In this document: one piece after another, positions 60,888 through 64,000 of the stretch
Layout: the number at the start of each line of letters is the position of its first letter
Numbering within the stretch: position 1 is the first letter of the stretch
NCBI GenBank assembly: GCA_016792625.1
Contig: JAEUKK010000159.1
Span: 1-64,000, forward strand
Source of the DNA: Deltaproteobacteria bacterium
GTDB taxonomy: Bacteria > Myxococcota_A > UBA796 > UBA2385
Length of the DNA: 64,000 bases
Direction of reading: 5' to 3'
The notes under the pieces: model-generated
The model's database searches: none
What the model was told of the DNA's origin: nothing
What the model saw: the letters and a program-made list of their open reading frames with translations, nothing else
Program-made: the position numbers and the translations under genes

Positions 60888-62162
60888 ATGCACAAGCCCA
60901 CCCTGCTCCGCCGCGCGCGCCCCGGCGCGCCCCTCGCACCCACCGACGCCGAGGCGCAGGCGCCGGCCGCCGCGCCGCTGGTCGCGCTGCCGCCCCTGCG
61001 CGCACCGCTCGAGGCCCCGCGTTTTTCGGCGGCCGTGGCCACCGGCGCACGCCTCATTTTGCAGAGCCGCGCCCTGCTGTTCCTCATGCTGGCCGTCGCG
61101 GCCCTGGTCGCGGTGGCTGCGGCCCAGCTGCCGGGCAGCTTCCCGGCGGCGGTGGGGCGGGCGGTGCTGGGCATCACGCTCGGCCTCTTCGCCGCGCTGC
61201 GGGGGATCGACGGCCGCAGCCGCCACGCGGCCTTTTGGGTGGGCATGGGCCTCTCTCCGACCGGGCTTGAGCTCGGGGCGGTCGGCCTCGATCTGGGGGC
61301 GATGGCCCTGGCCTGGGGCCTGCCAGGCCTGCTCGGCGTCGATGTGATGGGCGCCCCGGCCCTCTGGGGCGGCCTGGGCCTGCTGGTCTATGGCGTCGCG
61401 GCGGGCACCCGGTCTTCGGCGCCGTCTGAGGCCCTGCGCCTGCCGCGCATGCTCGGGGTCACCCTCGGCGCGGTCGGCGCGGCGGTGGTGACCGACCTCA
61501 CCGGCCTCGGCACGACCGATGCGGTGCTGCAGTGGGTGTTCGGCCTCACCGCGCTCAGCGGCCTGCTGCTGCGCCTGGGCCTCGCCCACCGCTGCCCCGC
61601 ATCCGCCGCCGGTCGCGGTCGGGCGCGCCCCACCTACCTGATCAGCGCCCTCGCCGGCCTGCTCGCGGTGCCCATCCTCGGCGCCCAGCAGCCCGGCGAC
61701 CTCGAGGCGCGCAGCGGCGTGCAGCAGCTGGGCACCCTCTACGTGCCCGGCGGGGGCAGCGGCGCCTCGGGCGCGCTGTGGTGGGCGGCGCCGGGCGAGG
61801 CTCCGCGCCGGCTGCCCATGCGGGGGGGCTTCCCCGCGGTCGATGAGCACCCCTCGGGCCTGGTGAGCTGGCGGCGGGTCGACCCCGTGCACCACAGCGC
61901 GCCCCTCCTCGCCCACGCGCTGGGCAGCAAGGTCGGCGCCGCCGAGCTCTGGGCGCAGCGCGAGGCGGCGAGCGTCGACGGCGTGCGCCTCGCCGACGGG
62001 CAGATCGTCGAGTGCCCCGGGCGGGCCTGGGGCCCCGACCAGCGACCCCATTGGGTCTCTGACGACGGCCTGCAGGCCGAGGCCCTCGACGCGAGCGGCC
62101 AGCGCTGGCACCTCGACGCGGATGGCTGCCGGCCGGTCGACGCGGCCGCGGTGCGCCGATGA
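60888..62162 (+). CDS. Membrane protein of an ABC-GntR operon
   Basis: The product has 424 residues (430 if the ATG at 60870 inside the palindrome is used). Residues about 65-270 hold five to seven hydrophobic helices (ALLFLMLAVAALVAVAAAQL, MLGVTLGAVGAAVVTDL, TYLISALAGLLAVPILGA). The C-terminal 150 residues are soluble and beta-rich with Trp and His (GALWWAAPGEAPRRL, VHHSAPLLAHALGSK). This is not a standard ABC permease fold that I recognise, but its position before the ATPase gene and the ATGA overlap make it the membrane partner. Substrate unknown. Confidence 0.72.
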   Translation: MHKPTLLRRARPGAPLAPTDAEAQAPAAAPLVALPPLRAPLEAPRFSAAVATGARLILQSRALLFLMLAVAALVAVAAAQLPGSFPAAVGRAVLGITLGLFAALRGIDGRSRHAAFWVGMGLSPTGLELGAVGLDLGAMALAWGLPGLLGVDVMGAPALWGGLGLLVYGVAAGTRSSAPSEALRLPRMLGVTLGAVGAAVVTDLTGLGTTDAVLQWVFGLTALSGLLLRLGLAHRCPASAAGRGRARPTYLISALAGLLAVPILGAQQPGDLEARSGVQQLGTLYVPGGGSGASGALWWAAPGEAPRRLPMRGGFPAVDEHPSGLVSWRRVDPVHHSAPLLAHALGSKVGAAELWAQREAASVDGVRLADGQIVECPGRAWGPDQRPHWVSDDGLQAEALDASGQRWHLDADGCRPVDAAAVRR

Positions 62163-62968
62163 GCGCCATCGAGGTCGAGGGTCTGTCGCTGGGCCGGTCG
62201 CTGCGGGGGGTCTCTTTCCACCTGCCGGCGGGCAGCTGCTCGGCGGTGATCGGGGCCAACGGCGCCGGAAAAAGCACCCTGCTCGGCCTGCTCGCCGGCG
62301 CGCTCCGCCCCGACACCGGCCGCGCCCGCTGCGGCGGCCCGGTGGCCTACCTGCCCGAGGGCCTGGGCCTCGACGGCCTGCTGCGGGTCGAGGCCGCGGT
62401 CGCCCTGCTCTCGGGCCTGCCCGGCTGGGAGCCCGCCGTCGGCGGCGCCCTGCTCGAGCGCTTCGGCCTCGACCCCAAGGCCCGGATCGGCGCGCTGTCG
62501 ATGGGCCAGCGCACCCGCCTCGGCGTGGCCCTGACGCTCGGCCGCCGCGCCCGCACCTACCTGCTCGACGACCCCTTCCTCGGCCTCGACCCGATGGCCC
62601 AGGTCATCGTCGAGCGCGCCATCTCGGAGCGGGCGGCCGAGGCCACAGTGCTGCTCGGCTGCCAGCACGCCGCGGCCGCCGAGCGCCTCTGCGACCACCT
62701 GCTGCTGCTGCGCGCCGGCGCCCTGCTCTGGTGCGCCCCGGTCGACGCGTGGCGCGCGCGCTACCGCCGCCTGCGGGTGAGCGGCCCGGTCGACGTGCAG
62801 GCGGCGCTCGGCGCCCTGGTGGTGCACCTCGAGCCCCAGGGCGGCGGCACGGTCGTGCTGGTCGACGATCCGGCAGGCATGGCCGAGCGCCAGCTGCGGG
62901 TGGCCGGGGCCCGGGTCGACGAGCAGGCCCTGCCGCTTGACGAGCTGCTGCTCTGGGTGTCGGCATGA
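62159..62968 (+). CDS. ABC transporter ATPase
   Basis: The product has 269 residues. Walker A is GANGAGKST (near residue 33), the signature is LSMGQRTRLG and the H-loop is GCQHAAAAERL. Walker B reads TYLLDDPFLGLDP, with Asp where catalytic Glu is usual; this weakens hydrolysis in many ABC proteins. It resembles YtrB/CcmA-type exporter ATPases. The ATG overlaps the membrane-protein stop (ATGA) and its stop overlaps the gntR start, so three genes are coupled. Confidence 0.88.
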   Translation: MSAIEVEGLSLGRSLRGVSFHLPAGSCSAVIGANGAGKSTLLGLLAGALRPDTGRARCGGPVAYLPEGLGLDGLLRVEAAVALLSGLPGWEPAVGGALLERFGLDPKARIGALSMGQRTRLGVALTLGRRARTYLLDDPFLGLDPMAQVIVERAISERAAEATVLLGCQHAAAAERLCDHLLLLRAGALLWCAPVDAWRARYRRLRVSGPVDVQAALGALVVHLEPQGGGTVVLVDDPAGMAERQLRVAGARVDEQALPLDELLLWVSA

Positions 62969-63336
62969 GGCCGCTCGACCCCGCCTCAGGCCTGCCGCTC
63001 TACCTGCAGGTCGCCCGCAGCCTGCAAGAGGACATCGCCGCGGGCAGCTACGCCGAAGGCGACGCCGTGCCCTCGCTGCGCGACACCGCCGCGGCCCTGC
63101 GTGTGAACGTGCACACGGTCGCCAAAGCCTACCAGCTGCTCGAGCGCGACGGGGTGCTCGAGCGCCAGCGGGGCGACACCTACCGGGTGGCCGCCGCGGC
63201 CCAGGCCGCCGCCGAGCTGCTCGCCGCCGACATCGACCAGCTCATCGATCGCGCGGCGGGCATGGGGGTGTCGGCGGATGTGCTCATCGAGATGATCGAG
63301 CGGGCGGTGGAGCGGCAGGCGGTGCGGCGGGCTTGA
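62965..63336 (+). CDS. GntR-family regulator, YtrA subfamily
   Basis: The product has 123 residues, the short form typical of YtrA. The winged helix-turn-helix opens LPLYLQVARSLQEDIAAGSYAEGDAVPSLRDTAAALRVNVHTVAKAYQLLERDGVLERQRG. Only a short dimerising helix follows (VSADVLIEMIERAVERQ), with no ligand domain. Members are usually encoded with the ABC exporter they repress and respond to envelope stress. The 10-base-arm palindrome at 60861 is the likely operator, making this autoregulation from the third gene. Confidence 0.92.
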   Translation: MRPLDPASGLPLYLQVARSLQEDIAAGSYAEGDAVPSLRDTAAALRVNVHTVAKAYQLLERDGVLERQRGDTYRVAAAAQAAAELLAADIDQLIDRAAGMGVSADVLIEMIERAVERQAVRRA

Positions 63337-63418
63337 GGGGGAGGGTGGCGGGCTGACGGCGGGGAGGGGCGGGCCGGAGGAGGGCGGGCCGCGCCCGGCC
63401 GCGGGGCAGTACCCACCT

Positions 63419-63550
63419 TCGCCTCGCGCGCGCCAGCCCGACCGGAGGGCCGCCGCAGGCGGGTCGACCGGGCCCCGCCCGGGCGACCGAGGCCGACCGG
63501 CCGAGCCCGGAGGGGGGGCGCCGACCGCCGGCAGGCGGGCGGGGCGCCCA
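63419..63550 (+). repeat. Dispersed GC-rich intergenic repeat, copy 3
   Basis: It begins with TCGCCTCGCGCGCGCCAGCC, continues with CCGGAGGGCCGCCGCAGGCG and ends in GGCAGGCGGGCGGGGCGCCC. The order matches copy 1 at 5108 and inverted copy 2 at 38804, with a diverged middle. It lies in the convergent gap between gntR and the gene at the right edge. Confidence 0.7.
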
Positions 63551-63631
63551 GAGGGGGAGCTCAGGCGTTCTAAGTCTCGATACCACAACGGGACAGCGAG
63601 GGTCGCGGCGCTGCCCCGCCGAACCCACAGC

Positions 63632-64000
63632 TCAGCCGTCGACGGTGGCGGGGCGGATGGGATCGCTGATGCGCTCGTCCATGCCGAAGTAGACCATGTC
63701 AGCGACTTGCAGCTCGAACACGGTGTCACCGGCGCGCTCCAGCTCGCGCGCCAGCAGCTCGCAGCGCTCGCGCTGCTCGCCCTTGGCCTGCAGCCGCTTG
63801 CGGATGCGCGTGAGGTCCTCGCCCCGGCCCGAGTAGGCCGCGCCCGCCTCGCAGGCCGCGAGGGCCTGCTCAATGCCGCGCTCCTCGTCGAGCAGGGTGG
63901 TCGCCTTGGCGCGGGCCTTGGGCGCCAGCTCTGCGCCCGTGTAGCAGAACACCCATTCGTCGCGGTTGCCGCGCTCTTCGTCGAGGTAGTGAAAAGCCAT
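63632..64000 (-). CDS. Protein of unknown function at the window edge
   Basis: 122 residues are visible, beginning at an ATG that is the last codon of the window, so the true start may lie outside. The sequence is charged and mostly helical (YLDEERGNRDEWVF, KATTLLDEERGIEQALAAC, RIRKRLQAKGEQRERCELLARELE). The phrase LDEERG occurs twice, about 30 residues apart, hinting at a small internal duplication. No signal peptide or known motif. Probably cytoplasmic. Confidence 0.6.
   Translation of the reverse strand: MAFHYLDEERGNRDEWVFCYTGAELAPKARAKATTLLDEERGIEQALAACEAGAAYSGRGEDLTRIRKRLQAKGEQRERCELLARELERAGDTVFELQVADMVYFGMDERISDPIRPATVDG

Overview
The window is very GC-rich DNA with strong G/C preference at third codon positions, so many real genes have long open frames on the opposite strand. 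It codes for a Gram-negative envelope: Pal, CpoB, SurA, a TonB-dependent receptor and more than a dozen lipoproteins with lipobox cysteines. Many lipoproteins have Asp/Thr/Gly-rich linkers or the DCDD...CDGxDNDCDG metal-binding motif, often beside FG-GAP repeats. With a macroglobulin-like giant protein, sigma-54 activators and a class III cyclase, this points to a Myxococcota or related deltaproteobacterial lineage. That is an inference from gene content; there is no rRNA gene here to prove it.

Layout. 1-795 holds the start of a dynamin-like GTPase. 1390-5086 has a secreted protein and three tandem paralogous lipoproteins, the first of clearly lower GC. 5244-7055 is pal-cpoB (minus strand). 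7267-9306 is a seven-FG-GAP lipoprotein. 9444-13249 has an acyltransferase, HflX and two small related lipoproteins. 13293-23673 (minus) reads as one block: a PpiC-type lipoprotein, SurA, PdxA and a 2399-residue macroglobulin/TPR protein. 23848-30828 has a PEGA-like protein, a sensor kinase, a bestrophin-like channel, a PPC-like lipoprotein and an adenylate cyclase. 30829-31305 is a non-coding stretch with a 72-bp direct repeat and long hairpins.

31306-38775 has a VOC protein, a lipoprotein with its terminator, a translationally coupled pair of aromatic amino acid lyases, and a sigma-70 family gene divergent from a sigma-54 activator. The second lyase has lost the MIO serine. A near-perfect -24/-12 promoter reads toward the sigma-70 family gene. 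39006-46751 is a complete haem-uptake operon behind a Fur-like palindrome: HmuY-like lipoprotein, TonB receptor, second HmuY-like lipoprotein, HmuT, HmuU, HmuV, HmuS and a small CxxC protein. 46835-51758 (minus) has a QEGLA-motif metallopeptidase, a lipoprotein and a SUKH/TPR/HEAT protein. 52075-57826 has two exported proteins, a frameshifted cytochrome c, and a Sco1/GHDMSMG/PCuAC copper-delivery set with a PHP-like lipoprotein. 57895-63336 has a TPR-OGT glycosyltransferase, a Uma2-type protein and a membrane protein/ABC ATPase/GntR operon with a 10-bp-arm palindrome at its start. The right edge carries an unknown minus-strand gene.

A GC-rich dispersed intergenic repeat occurs in at least three clear copies (about 5108, 38804 and 63419), with two looser relatives. 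I saw no tRNA, rRNA, CRISPR array, insertion sequence or phage gene.
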